This document shows positions 26,443 through 35,619 of a stretch of 64,000 bases of DNA, one piece after another. The DNA lies in assembly GCF_030506325.1 (NCBI RefSeq), contig NZ_CP120683.1, positions 5,345,001-5,409,000 of the forward strand. The letters are read 5' to 3'. Both the position numbers and the translations under genes were made by a program. Each line of letters starts with the position of its first letter. The first letter of the stretch is position 1. The notes under the pieces were generated by a model, which did not search any database, was not told where the DNA came from, and was given only the letters and a program-made list of their open reading frames with translations. The DNA is from Tunicatimonas pelagia (GTDB lineage: Bacteria; Bacteroidota; Bacteroidia; Cytophagales; Cyclobacteriaceae).

Positions 26443-27264
26443 ATGAAACGATATTCATTTTCTATACTTTGCTTGTTAGCTATTACTCTATTTACAGCTT
26501 GTCAAGACGACGACAACGCTACGCCATCTCCCAATGCCACTGGGGCACTCGCTATTAAATTTGATAACTACGTAGGTACGCAGCCTATGCAAATTGATCC
26601 GGAAGGTTCTACCGATTATCGCTACACTACCGGAGCTGGGCAGGAGTTTAACCTATCAACCTTTCGTTACTACATCAGCAATATCAAACTGGAAGGCCTG
26701 GATGGTGCTACGTTTGAAGACGAAATGAACGCCGGGGCGAGTGCCGACGAAGTGCGGGGCTACTACGAGGTGTCGGAAAGTGATCCAGATACCCACGTAC
26801 TCGCCTTGGAAAATGTTCCTGCGGGCGATTACAATCAGGTTACTTTTATGGTAGGGGTTCCCGAAGAAGGGGTGCAAGACGGAGCCGCCGGAGGAGTGTT
26901 GGATCAGACTCGAGGTACTTTTTGGACGTGGAACTCTGGTTACATCCACCTGACCATAGAAGGATCCGCCAGTGCGGTACCGGAAGAAGGTAATGCTTTT
27001 GCCTTGCACATAGGCGGTTGGAAAGAGGTGGAAGAAGGCGACAATTTTGTGGATAACACCCGTACCGTAACTCTGAATTTTGGCGACGTGGCTACTGTGC
27101 GGGAAGATAGAAAGCCTGAAGTGCATATATTTTTCGATATGCTAGAAATACTGAATGGTGCCGCGGTAGACTTTACCCAAACGCATCAAGTGCATTCTCC
27201 GGTGAAAGCGATACCAATGGCAGATGAGATTCCGGGAGCATTTACCGTAGATCATGTGCATTAG
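26443..27264 (+). CDS. MbnP-like copper-binding lipoprotein
   Basis: A 273-residue protein of the MbnP family. It has a lipoprotein signal (TLFTAC, Cys20) and the family core: 'ALAIKFDNYVGTQPM', 'FNLSTFRYYISNIKL', and 'FWTWNSGYIHLTIEG' at about residues 160-174 with Trp161 and Trp163. In characterised MbnP a tryptophan is oxidised to kynurenine by its MbnH partner and contributes to copper binding; which Trp here is modified cannot be told. The C-terminus is His-rich (HQVHSP, DHVH). The next gene encodes the MbnH partner and overlaps it by 11 bp. Confidence 0.87.
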   Translation: MKRYSFSILCLLAITLFTACQDDDNATPSPNATGALAIKFDNYVGTQPMQIDPEGSTDYRYTTGAGQEFNLSTFRYYISNIKLEGLDGATFEDEMNAGASADEVRGYYEVSESDPDTHVLALENVPAGDYNQVTFMVGVPEEGVQDGAAGGVLDQTRGTFWTWNSGYIHLTIEGSASAVPEEGNAFALHIGGWKEVEEGDNFVDNTRTVTLNFGDVATVREDRKPEVHIFFDMLEILNGAAVDFTQTHQVHSPVKAIPMADEIPGAFTVDHVH

Positions 27265-28399
27265 CCAACCAAGTGCGTCATCGCGAACCCGACGACTTCT
27301 AAAGTGGACTTCTAGTTTCCATGATGATCGTCGGGGGAAGCGATCTCACGCTTCACTGGATTACGTTTGGTCAAAATTTTTCCTAGTAGCCGGACTACTA
27401 CTTGCTGCCTGCCAGGCGGAAGGAGAGGAGGGCGTGATTGATGCCACCTATCGGTTTAAGAAGCCCGCGAACTTTCCCGAACCGACCTACACCTTTAAGA
27501 ATAATCCGGTTACGCCGGAGGGCTTTCAGTTGGGCAAACGATTATTTTTTGATCCCATCCTGTCGCGTGATGGCTCGGTTTCGTGCAATAATTGTCATCA
27601 GCAAGGGTTAGCTTTTGCCGACGGACCGCAGCATCCGTTTAGTATAGGCATTGACGATCGGCTTGGTATCCGTAACGCGCCGCCGCTGGCGAACCTAGCG
27701 TTTAAGGAGGGATTTTTCTGGGACGGCGGAGTGACCCACTTGGATTTTGTGGCTAGCAACGCCATTGCAAATGAGCTGGAGATGGATGAGAGTTTAGCAA
27801 ACGTAATAGATAAACTCAACCAACATGCTGAGTATCCGGCCTTGTTTAAGCAAGCGTTTGGGATTGACACTATCACTTCTCCGTTCATGCTTCACGCCTT
27901 CTCCCAGTTTATGGTGATGATGGTTTCGGCCAATTCTAAGTATGATAAATACGTTCGGAACGAAGGAGAAACGCTAACGGATACAGAGTTACAAGGAATG
28001 CGTTTGTTTGAAGAGAAGTGTGGGGCTTGCCACAGTGGCGAGCTGTTCTCCGACTTCAGTTTCCGCAACAATGGTATCAGCACTACCTTTAGTGATGAAG
28101 GCCGAGCCCGAATTACCGAGCACCCCGATGATGTAGGGAAGTTTCGCGTGCCTAGCCTTAGAAATATAGGCCGAACGGCACCCTATATGCACAATGCTCG
28201 GTTTAAAACGCTGGAGGAAGTGCTGGCGCATTATGCCAGCGGAGTACAGGAATCCCCTACGCTAGATCCGCTACTCAACGGTGAAACCCAACGTGGCATC
28301 CCGATGACCGGGGCAGAACAAACTCAAATTATCGCTTTTCTAGAAACACTTACCGATTACGAATTCATTGCCGATGAACGCTTTCGGAATACCCAATAA
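27254..28399 (+). CDS. MbnH-like di-haem cytochrome c peroxidase-family protein
   Basis: A 381-residue protein of the bacterial di-haem peroxidase/MauG superfamily, MbnH type. The two haem-binding motifs are C111-NN-C114-H115 and C256-GA-C259-H260. Other family features are 'LGKRLFFDPILSRDGSVSC' and 'FRVPSLRNIGRTAPYMHNAR'. It should oxidise a tryptophan of the adjacent MbnP-like protein. The frame opens with the ATG at 27254 inside the mbnP gene, but its first 40 codons run through a REP-like palindrome (27275-27351). A lipobox (LLLAAC) follows only at about residue 53, so the 5' end looks altered: the original start may have been displaced by the repeat, and no better start codon is visible. 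Confidence 0.85.
   Translation: MCISQPSASSRTRRLLKWTSSFHDDRRGKRSHASLDYVWSKFFLVAGLLLAACQAEGEEGVIDATYRFKKPANFPEPTYTFKNNPVTPEGFQLGKRLFFDPILSRDGSVSCNNCHQQGLAFADGPQHPFSIGIDDRLGIRNAPPLANLAFKEGFFWDGGVTHLDFVASNAIANELEMDESLANVIDKLNQHAEYPALFKQAFGIDTITSPFMLHAFSQFMVMMVSANSKYDKYVRNEGETLTDTELQGMRLFEEKCGACHSGELFSDFSFRNNGISTTFSDEGRARITEHPDDVGKFRVPSLRNIGRTAPYMHNARFKTLEEVLAHYASGVQESPTLDPLLNGETQRGIPMTGAEQTQIIAFLETLTDYEFIADERFRNTQ
27275..27351 (+). repeat. REP-like palindromic element 1
   Basis: A 77-bp element with outer arms GCGTCATCGCGAACCC and GGGGAAGCGATCTCACGC (imperfect) and an inner perfect pair CCGACGA / TCGTCGG. It belongs to the same family as 28444-28532, the 'GTCATTGCGAnnGAAGCAATCT' repeats common in Bacteroidota genomes. 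It lies in the 5' end of the mbnH-like frame. Confidence 0.65.
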
Positions 28400-28443
28400 C
28401 CCAATGGAAACAACTATTTTATACCGAATAAGCAGAATAAGAA

Positions 28444-28532
28444 CGTCATTGCGAACGAAGCAATCTTACGGAGCGAAAGATTGCCACGGGTTTGCTTTCG
28501 CTCAGGGCATTGCCCAAACCTTCGCAATGACG
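28444..28532 (+). repeat. REP-like palindromic element 2
   Basis: An 89-bp element with perfect 12-bp ends CGTCATTGCGAA (28444-28455) and TTCGCAATGACG (28521-28532), an inner perfect hairpin GCAATCTT / AAGATTGC (28460-28484), and a further GGTTTG / CAAACC pair. It can fold into a multi-hairpin structure. Its last bases supply the ATG at 28527 of the next gene. Confidence 0.75.
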
Positions 28533-29525
28533 GCGTTGGGTGGTTGGTGTTTTATAAAGACTGTATCAAAGCAGGGGTTATCTCTGCAACAAACCGTTCG
28601 GATAATTACCGGATTAGCCCTCTCGCTCTCTCTAGTAATTGCTACGACTACTCCCGCTTCAGCCTGCGATGTGTGCGGTTGCTCCCTGGGAAGTAACTAC
28701 TTCGGTATTTTGCCTCAGTTTGATAAGCACTTTGTCGGGGTTCGCTGGCACTACAGTTCGTTCTTTGCCCAAATGAACCACACTAGCGAATTGCTGGAGC
28801 GGGAATACTCCGATGATTCGTACCACCAGCTTGAACTGTGGGGAAGGTTCTACCTCACCCCGCGGGTTCAGTTATTTGCTTCCGTACCCTATTCTGTCAA
28901 CTTTATGCGAGGCAGTCATCAGACAATGACGGCTTCGGGTATTGGCGATATTTCGGTGCTGGTTAACTACACGCTGGTAAATACCGGGGAAGATGTCGGG
29001 AATCCGTGGCGGCATACGCTGCTAGCGGGCGGTGGGGTTAAATTACCTACCGGGGATTTTCGGCAAGAGGACAATGGTACACTAGTTAACCCTAACTTTC
29101 AGCTAGGCACGGGTAGTACTGATTTTGTGCTAAATGCTCTTTACACCGTGCGCTACCAGAACTACGGAATCAATCTGGGTGCCGCCCAACAATTTAATAC
29201 TGAAAATCCTGAAGCGTACCAATTTGGTAATCAGTGGAGTGCTTCGGCTCAACTTTTCTACTGGCGACAGATGAAAAGCTGGTCGTTACTACCGAACGTA
29301 GGCATGTACTACGAAGCCGCCGAAATGCATACCGATGAAGGGTTCAAGCAACTGAACACCGGGGGTGAAGCTTGGTTTGCTCAGGCGGGGCTAGATGTTT
29401 ACTACCAAGATATAGCGGTTGGATTTACCCTAAAGAATCCGGTTGCCCAAACTATGAATAGCGATGCGATTGCTGACATTGAAGCCCGCGAACGCTGGAT
29501 GGTGAGCCTTATTTATAATTTTTAA
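28527..29525 (+). CDS. Outer-membrane beta-barrel with N-terminal CDVCGC metal motif
   Basis: A 332-residue protein (start ATG at 28527 inside the REP-like repeat; the open frame reaches back to 28368). After a hydrophobic signal region (ITGLALSLSLVIATTTPASA) the mature part begins CDVCGCSLGSNYFGILPQF, a cysteine motif likely to bind metal, followed by amphipathic strands of a transporter-like barrel ('VQLFASVPYSVNF', 'GIGDISVLVNYTLV', 'LLAGGGVKLPTGDF') ending 'MVSLIYNF' with a terminal Phe. Such proteins accompany MbnP/MbnH pairs in Bacteroidota. The long Lys/Arg-rich extension before the signal is probably not native, so the repeat seems to have replaced the original start. Confidence 0.78.
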   Translation: MTALGGWCFIKTVSKQGLSLQQTVRIITGLALSLSLVIATTTPASACDVCGCSLGSNYFGILPQFDKHFVGVRWHYSSFFAQMNHTSELLEREYSDDSYHQLELWGRFYLTPRVQLFASVPYSVNFMRGSHQTMTASGIGDISVLVNYTLVNTGEDVGNPWRHTLLAGGGVKLPTGDFRQEDNGTLVNPNFQLGTGSTDFVLNALYTVRYQNYGINLGAAQQFNTENPEAYQFGNQWSASAQLFYWRQMKSWSLLPNVGMYYEAAEMHTDEGFKQLNTGGEAWFAQAGLDVYYQDIAVGFTLKNPVAQTMNSDAIADIEARERWMVSLIYNF

Positions 29526-29583
29526 CACACACTCTATGCAATCCTCTTAACTACGGGGAGCACTTATGAAAGACTACATAATT

Positions 29584-31924
29584 ATGATAAAAGTATTACT
29601 TGGATTGGCTTTTGCACTAATCACAACCCTACCTAGCCTTGCCCAGACTATTAGCGGACGGGTGATTACCCCAACGGGTGAGGGGCTAGGTAATGTTACC
29701 GTTACACTATTAAATACCAGCGGGGGCACCGTGACCGGCGCCGATGGTAGCTTTTCGCTATCCACTTCAATAGGTTCTTATCAGGTATCCGCCCGGCGGG
29801 TAGGCTACGCGCAGCAGATTAAATCGGTGGTAGTAGCTGATGGAGTTACTACACTGAACTTTACTTTGGTTGAGAGCACCCGATCACTAGATGAGGTAGT
29901 GGTAACCGCCCAGCGGCGAGAGGAACGCCTGTTGGAAGCTCCGCTGTCCGTCACTTCGTTAGATGCTGCAACAATAGAAGATACCCGAACCTGGGAGTTA
30001 GCTGACCTGAACGGGTTGATTCCTAATTACTTTTACGGGGAAATTGGGGTAGGTTTTCAGCAGGTGCAGAGCATCCGGGGTATCTCGGTCTTTAGCGAAA
30101 ACCCCGCTGTGGCCACCTACGTAGACGGGGTGAATCAGCTAGATATTTTGGCCAATGGGTTTCAACTGGTGGATGTGGAGAGCATTGAGGTATTAAGAGG
30201 GCCGCAAGGAACACTATTCGGAAGAAATGCGATGGGCGGAGTGATTAATATTACCACCCGACAGCCAACCAATCAGACCGAGATATTCGCCGAAACCAGT
30301 ATCGGGCACTTCGGTGGTTTAGATGAATTTAGCCTGTCGGATATCCGGCAGCAGCGTCACGCCATCGGTTTCAAAGCTCCGTTGGTTGAGGATCGATTAT
30401 TTCTGGGAGTCACCGCGCTGTTTGAGGATAATGTCGGGTTCTTAACTAACGATACGACGGGTGCTATTGCTCCGCAGGAAGAAGCGCAGGGAGCTAGTGT
30501 GGGCGATCAGCTTTCGGCCTACGGCAATATCTTTCTAAAGTGGCTGCCTACGAAGCAATGGGATCTCACGCTCAATGTGAAGGGGCAGTTGGATGATTCA
30601 GATGCCAGCGGGTTCTTCATCTACCAGCGCACTGATAGCTTGGCGCGAGCCAATCCGAATGCTATTAACTTGGGCCGGGTGGGTGAGCACCGCCGGGATA
30701 TTATCAATACCGCACTATCGGCCAACTATTACCACCCGAGTTTTACGCTTACATCCACCACCACATTTCAGCAAATTGGGCTACGCTACAATAATATTTA
30801 CGATGCAAACTTTGGTATTAACTACGGTTCCTACGCCGATGAGCAAATTGGGGTGCGTTCTGATCCGCAACAGGTATTTACTCAAGAGGTGAAAGTCACT
30901 TCTCGTTCATCAGATCGTAGGCTTAGTTACACGGGTGGATTGTTCTTTTTTAGTCAAAATGCCTTTGAGCCTACCACGAATATTGCTTTGTTTTTCTCAG
31001 ATGATCAAGCTGATATCTTTAAAAATGAAGGGCAGAACTTAGGGTTTGCAGCTTACGGACAGGCTTCGTACCGCCTCACCGAAGAACTAGAGTTCACCGC
31101 AGGTTTGCGTTATGATTACGAAAGGCGTGAGAATACGTTGAGTAACGCATCGTTCAGCGAAGGGCAAGAAACAACCACAATTCCCGACTCGACGTATCAG
31201 GCTACTTCCAGTGCCCTTTCGCCCAAGATAGCTCTCACCTACTTCGTGAATCAGCGTAATGCAATGTACCTGAGTTATACCCGGGGGTTTAGGCCCGGTG
31301 GAGTCAACTTTCAGAATGTACCCGGAGTAGATCTCACGTTTGATCCGGAGTATTCGGACAACGTGGAGGTAGGCTTCAAATCTTCCTTATCAGAGAACCG
31401 AGTGTTTATAGCAGCCACGGCTTACTACATCGGGTGGACTGACCTTCAATTTTTCAATCAGGTAGGGGCCAATCAGTCTTTCTTGGATAATGTGGGCGAC
31501 GCTACCTCTTACGGACTGGAATTTGAGACCTCGCTGGTACCCATCAAAAATCTCCAGCTAGAAAGGAAACCGCCTAGTCAATGCGCCCCAAATCACATTG
31601 TTTACCGCAGCGCAGTACGTTATTCCTATCGCTGAGCAAACGGCTCTCACTCTCCGGGGCGAATACCGTCGGTTCGGAGAGACCTTTTCTGATCGGGAAA
31701 ACCAACTGCCTATTGGTAATTACGGGCTGGTCAACACCCGTGTTGGTCTTTCCTTTCCGGGTAATGTTGATCTGACGTTCTGGATGCGTAATCTTACCGA
31801 CAAGCGTTATATTGCGTACGCATCGCCGAGTACTGCCGCCAGTGCCTTCAATCCGGCTGGCAACCGAAACGCTTTGATTTCTCCACCCCGCACGTACGGG
31901 CTTACTTTATCTGTTAAATTTTAA
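29584..31924 (+). pseudogene. TonB-dependent receptor, frameshifted near the C-terminus
   Basis: A TonB-dependent receptor of the siderophore/metal type. It has a signal peptide (LLGLAFALITTLPSLAQ), a carboxypeptidase-regulatory-like domain, 'LDEVVVTAQRREERLLEAPL' as the TonB-box/plug start, 'VYVDGV'-type plug (here TYVDGVNQLD), 'VLRGPQGTLFGRNAMGGVIN' and barrel strands. At about 31565-31570 the frame breaks: the first frame ends at 31635 after unrelated residues, while the true end continues one frame over as 'GNRLVNAPQITLFTAAQY' to the terminal 'YGLTLSVKF' at 31924. Comparison with the usual receptor layout suggests that 20-30 residues are missing at the junction (NLQLE followed directly by GNRL), so this is an out-of-frame deletion rather than a single-base slip. 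An alternative start is 29566. Confidence 0.8.
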
Positions 31925-31928
31925 ACGT

Positions 31929-32807
31929 ATGATACGACTTTCTTTTCTTGCCTTATTACTTTGTTTCGCCTGCCAGAACTCCGCACCTACGGAAGAACCA
32001 TCGGCTGACTCTCTGACCGAAGTTATTTCTGCCGAAGATTCACTGCTGATAGCGAGACTGACAAAAGATTTCACGCCCGAGAATCATTTTGATATGATGA
32101 ACGAGGTCTTTGGGGCATCGGACTACCAGGTTCAAACCATCGGCATTTTGGTATACGACGGAGTGAATGATCTGGATGTGATAGGCTCGCGCTACGTACT
32201 CGGACAAACCATGGGTGCTGTCACACAGCTTATCGCTACGGAGCCAGGTAACGTCCGTACGGTGATGGGCGTTGAGATTGTACCGGATGCGGTGATCGAT
32301 TCGGTTGACCAACTCGATATTCTAGTGATCCCCGGTGGCTTTCAAGGAACTATTGAAGCGGCATACGATGAGGCATTGCACGACTGGATTCGGCAGATAG
32401 ACCAACAAACCACTTTCACTGCTGCGGTATGCACCGGCGGGTGGATTCTAGGGGCGACGGGCCTACTTGAGGGAAAAAGAGCGACCACCAACTGGTACCG
32501 GGCCGAAGAGATGCTGGAGAAGTTTGGTGCTACTTTTACCGACGAACGGTTTACCCGCGACGGCAAGTATTGGACTTCAGCGGGCGTAACCGCCGGAATG
32601 GATATGTCGTTGGCGATAATGGAAGAGCTGTGGGGCGAACGCTACGCGCAAGCTGTGATGCTAGACATGGAGTACGACCCAGCTCCGCCGATTGAGGGCG
32701 GGACTCCTGACAAAACTGGCGCAGTAGTCTACCAGATGATGAAGGGGATGTACGATATGGGCGTGCAGCCACTAATGGACAGCTTAGAAAATGTGCCGAA
32801 TTCATAA
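31929..32807 (+). CDS. DJ-1/PfpI-family lipoprotein
   Basis: A 292-residue protein with a lipoprotein signal (LLLCFAC, Cys15) and a class I glutamine-amidotransferase-like DJ-1/PfpI domain from about residue 70: 'IGILVYDGVNDLDVIGSR', 'QLDILVIPGGFQGT', then the nucleophile elbow 'FTAAVCTGGWILGATGLLEG' with Cys168, and 'RATTNWY'. Proteins of this type can be chaperones, isonitrile hydratases or transcription-factor domains; the lipid anchor points to a periplasmic role here. It starts 5 bp after the frameshifted receptor gene, so it is in the same operon. A decayed second copy lies at 33549-33770. Confidence 0.85.
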   Translation: MIRLSFLALLLCFACQNSAPTEEPSADSLTEVISAEDSLLIARLTKDFTPENHFDMMNEVFGASDYQVQTIGILVYDGVNDLDVIGSRYVLGQTMGAVTQLIATEPGNVRTVMGVEIVPDAVIDSVDQLDILVIPGGFQGTIEAAYDEALHDWIRQIDQQTTFTAAVCTGGWILGATGLLEGKRATTNWYRAEEMLEKFGATFTDERFTRDGKYWTSAGVTAGMDMSLAIMEELWGERYAQAVMLDMEYDPAPPIEGGTPDKTGAVVYQMMKGMYDMGVQPLMDSLENVPNS

Positions 32808-32932
32808 TAAAATCAACACATAGCTGCTAAAGGCCTAACAGTTTTGCCACTATTCGCAATAAACTAAACCCTGGTTGGTGCTAATACAAATCAGCGTAAA
32901 ATCTTTTAAAATTCCTTTAAACTTCAATTACT

Positions 32933-33421
32933 ATGATTCAATCCTTTTTGATTATCTTCAGTGCCGTACTTTTGCTCAGTAGTTGTCAGCCATCGGCCTC
33001 AAGCGAAACTCCGCCGAACCTTACAGAGGCTCAAGAAATCTACGCCAAAGCCATAGAAGTACACGACGAAGTGATGCCCCGTATGGATGAAATTATGCAG
33101 CTACGGCAGGCAGTAGAAGCCCGAATAGATTCACTCAATCAGGTAGATTCTGCGGCTTACGCCGACACGGTGCAGTATATGCAATTTGTAGTCCGTAATC
33201 TACAATATGCCGATCAGGGTATGATGCAGTGGATGCGTAATGTAAAGAAGGTTCCCGGTCTGGAGGAGGTACAATCTGCATACCAAGACGAAATGTCGCT
33301 GGAGGTAGTAGATACCACGAATATTGTCCAAATACAACAAAGCCAGAAGACGGCTATTGAGCAGGTAAAGCAGCAGATGGAAAGCAGCATTGAGGAGGCA
33401 AGGTCATTATTGAATGAATGA
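32933..33421 (+). CDS. Helical lipoprotein of unknown function
   Basis: A 162-residue lipoprotein (SSCQPSAS, Cys18) whose mature part is almost entirely alpha-helical and charged, with heptad-like repeats such as 'EAQEIYAKAIEVHDEVMPRM' and 'QSQKTAIEQVKQQMESSIEE'. It resembles a Bacteroidota family annotated as viral-A-type-inclusion-like, without known function. It is 125 bp downstream of the DJ-1-like gene and could be transcribed with it. Confidence 0.75.
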   Translation: MIQSFLIIFSAVLLLSSCQPSASSETPPNLTEAQEIYAKAIEVHDEVMPRMDEIMQLRQAVEARIDSLNQVDSAAYADTVQYMQFVVRNLQYADQGMMQWMRNVKKVPGLEEVQSAYQDEMSLEVVDTTNIVQIQQSQKTAIEQVKQQMESSIEEARSLLNE

Positions 33422-33435
33422 TAAGATGGTAGGTA

Positions 33436-33474
<39 letters not shown>

Positions 33475-33548
33475 ATTTCAAGACTGAAAGTTAGAGATCA
33501 AAATTAGGGTAGAAGTATATTTGGGCTGTATTCTATCAACCGATACTC

Positions 33549-33770
33549 GAGTGGATACGAAAGGTTAATGAGAGCAGCACATTTACTGCTTTGGTTTGCA
33601 CCGGAGGCTGGATATTGGGGACTACCAGGCTGCTGGAAGGAAAAAAAGCCAACCATCAATTGGAGGCGGAAGCCCTGAAAAACAGATAATGTAGTATACT
33701 GGAAAGTATGTATACGGTGGGGCTTACCCCACTACGCGATAGCCTAGAGAGCGTAAGAAGCAGCCGTTAA
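33549..33770 (+). pseudogene. Decayed second copy of the DJ-1/PfpI lipoprotein gene
   Basis: The plus strand reads WIRKVNESSTFTALVCTGGW (33552 onward) and then ILGTTRLLEGKKAN, close to residues 150-182 of the gene at 31929 (DWIRQIDQQTTFTAAVCTGG, ILGATGLLEGKRAT). After a break it continues with GGSPEK (compare GGTPDK), then in another frame VVY and SMYTVGLTPLRDSLESVRSS, which matches the C-terminus GMYDMGVQPLMDSLENVPNS. The middle and the whole 5' half are missing. It is a remnant of a tandem duplication or of a related gene. Confidence 0.75.
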
Positions 33771-33973
33771 AGCGAGTGTGCACAAAGTGAGGTGTTTATG
33801 TTGCGAAAATATGCTATCGGATTAATGCCTCACTCAGCAGAGAATCCCTTATCGGGATTGCGACCAAACTCACAAAAAAAGAATAAATGGCCGAATTAAA
33901 CTAAGTGAGAGTAGGATAGTTAAAGAAATAGCAAGACGATTGCTACCTTTAGCAATCTCATAGAAAACTACGC

Positions 33974-34474
33974 ATGGAAGAACTAGGCACTTATATTCAA
34001 CCTTTTTTGATTGGCCTCGGAGTAGGGCTAATTCTACTACTGATTGTTTACATTGGCGAACGCTCCAAGCGTAGCACCCTCAAGAGTGAGATAAAAACGC
34101 TGAAGAATCATTTGCAGAACAAAATGGAGATTGAGGCCGAGGCTACTGAAAATCGTCGGAAAGAGCTAGAACGGTTAAAAAAAGAAAACGAGAACCTGCG
34201 TATCACCAATCAATCATTAGCCCAGAAGCCAGGTAGACGAGAGGTGATGAACATGCACGTTTACCAGAAAGCCATTGGTATCATGACTGAAAGTGCCCAA
34301 GGTTTTGCCCCTATGTGGCAGCGGGCTTTGCGCGAAGCCGAAGCCGAAGTAGAAAAATCCGATCAGGGTTCATCGTCTTTTATCAAAAAAATTATTCCCA
34401 CCCAAATCTTCGGCGGCTCATCCGAAGCGAAAAAGCTAGATTCTGGCGACGACTACGAAGGCGAGCGTTCTTAG
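33974..34474 (+). CDS. Membrane-anchored coiled-coil protein
   Basis: A 166-residue protein with an N-terminal transmembrane helix (about residues 10-28, FLIGLGVGLILLLIVYI) and a cytosolic coiled coil at about 34-85 (STLKSEIKTLKNHLQNKM, RRKELERLKKENENL). The C-terminal third ('YQKAIGIMTESAQGFAPMWQ') is conserved-looking and ends in a charged tail. The architecture resembles small division- or envelope-associated proteins, but no family is recognised. It stands alone before the FNT gene. Confidence 0.65.
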   Translation: MEELGTYIQPFLIGLGVGLILLLIVYIGERSKRSTLKSEIKTLKNHLQNKMEIEAEATENRRKELERLKKENENLRITNQSLAQKPGRREVMNMHVYQKAIGIMTESAQGFAPMWQRALREAEAEVEKSDQGSSSFIKKIIPTQIFGGSSEAKKLDSGDDYEGERS

Positions 34475-34623
34475 AGGCGTTCGGAGTCCCTACTTTACTG
34501 AGCAAACAAAAGAGGTGTAAGGCTGCTTATTATACTATTTGAAACTAAAGTGTAACAGGCAGGTGCTACTCATCATCTATAGCAATAGTAGCGATATGTG
34601 TCTGGGCTATTTTTTCTTATGCC

Positions 34624-35502
34624 ATGGATCAGGAAAAAACTTCAGTAGCGGATAACCAAACTAGCACGAAAACTTCCAACACTGATGCTGGCGAAGAGCA
34701 AGCCAGTCAGCAAGATCAGCCCAAAGAAGGCGATCAGATACTAAAAGAGCAAATACAGATGGCACTTACTGAGTACCGTCGCCACAACAAATCTTTGTTC
34801 TTTTCTTCTTTCTCCGGTGGCTTAGAGGTTGGTTTCAGCTTGTTGTTAATGGGGCTGCTGTACACCATGTTTCATGGTCAGATGACGAAGGCCGGACTAG
34901 ATTTTGCGCTGGCTTTTGCCTATCCTATTGGGTTTATATTCGTTATTTTGGGGCGTTCTGAGTTATTTACGGAGCACACCACGCTAGCGGTGCTTCCGGT
35001 CTTGAACGGCTCGGCTCGGATGCTGCGGCTGTTAGAATTGTGGGGGGTTATTCTGGCCGGAAATCTGGTAGGAGGCTATGTATTCGCTTTGTTGACTACG
35101 AAAATGGCTCCTGAAATGGGTATTATTTCTGTAGAGGCCTTTGAGCACTTAGCCGAAAAAATGCTAAAGTTTAGCTGGTGGATTACCTTAGGAAGTGCCA
35201 TTTTTGCGGGCTGGCTAATGGGGCTTCTATCTTGGCTCAATAGCTCTTCTCAGGAAACTATCAGTCGGATATTTATGATTGTGCTGATTACCGCTACCAT
35301 TGGTTTGGCAGGGCTGCATCATTCCATTGTAGGTTCCATTGAAGTATTCGCTGGATTTTTGGTTTCACCCAAAATTACTTTTGGCGACTATTTGTTCTTT
35401 CAACTGTGGGCTACACTAGGTAATATTATTGGCGGAACCGTATTTGTGGCGGTGATTAAGTACAGCCACCTAGGAGGAAAAACGTCTATTCATAGTCAGT
35501 AA
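34624..35502 (+). CDS. Formate/nitrite transporter (FNT)-family channel
   Basis: A 292-residue membrane protein with a long acidic, Gln-rich N-terminus (about residues 1-55) and six transmembrane helices of the FocA/NirC fold. Typical features are 'FSSFSGGLEVGFSLLLMGLL', 'IGFIFVILGRSELFTEHTTL' (the conserved TE.. of FNT), 'LWGVILAGNLVGGYVFALL', and 'GLHHSIVGSIEVFAG' with the central pore His. These channels conduct formate, nitrite, hydrosulfide or related monovalent acids. The exact substrate is unknown; the extended N-terminus resembles the variant found in environmental bacteria. Confidence 0.85.
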   Translation: MDQEKTSVADNQTSTKTSNTDAGEEQASQQDQPKEGDQILKEQIQMALTEYRRHNKSLFFSSFSGGLEVGFSLLLMGLLYTMFHGQMTKAGLDFALAFAYPIGFIFVILGRSELFTEHTTLAVLPVLNGSARMLRLLELWGVILAGNLVGGYVFALLTTKMAPEMGIISVEAFEHLAEKMLKFSWWITLGSAIFAGWLMGLLSWLNSSSQETISRIFMIVLITATIGLAGLHHSIVGSIEVFAGFLVSPKITFGDYLFFQLWATLGNIIGGTVFVAVIKYSHLGGKTSIHSQ

Positions 35503-35619
35503 TTTCACCCAAAGAACTGATTTGCCTGATTAGCTAAATTACCTTACACCCAAGTCGTCGGGTTGCACGTTTCGGGCTTGCTCAAAAATATAGGGTTGCA
35601 TGGTACGAAGTAAAGAATT

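Noticed and set aside
26656-27126. Minus-strand 156-codon frame opposite the mbnP-like gene
   Set aside because: Antisense to a recognised family; no ribosome-binding site and no domain.
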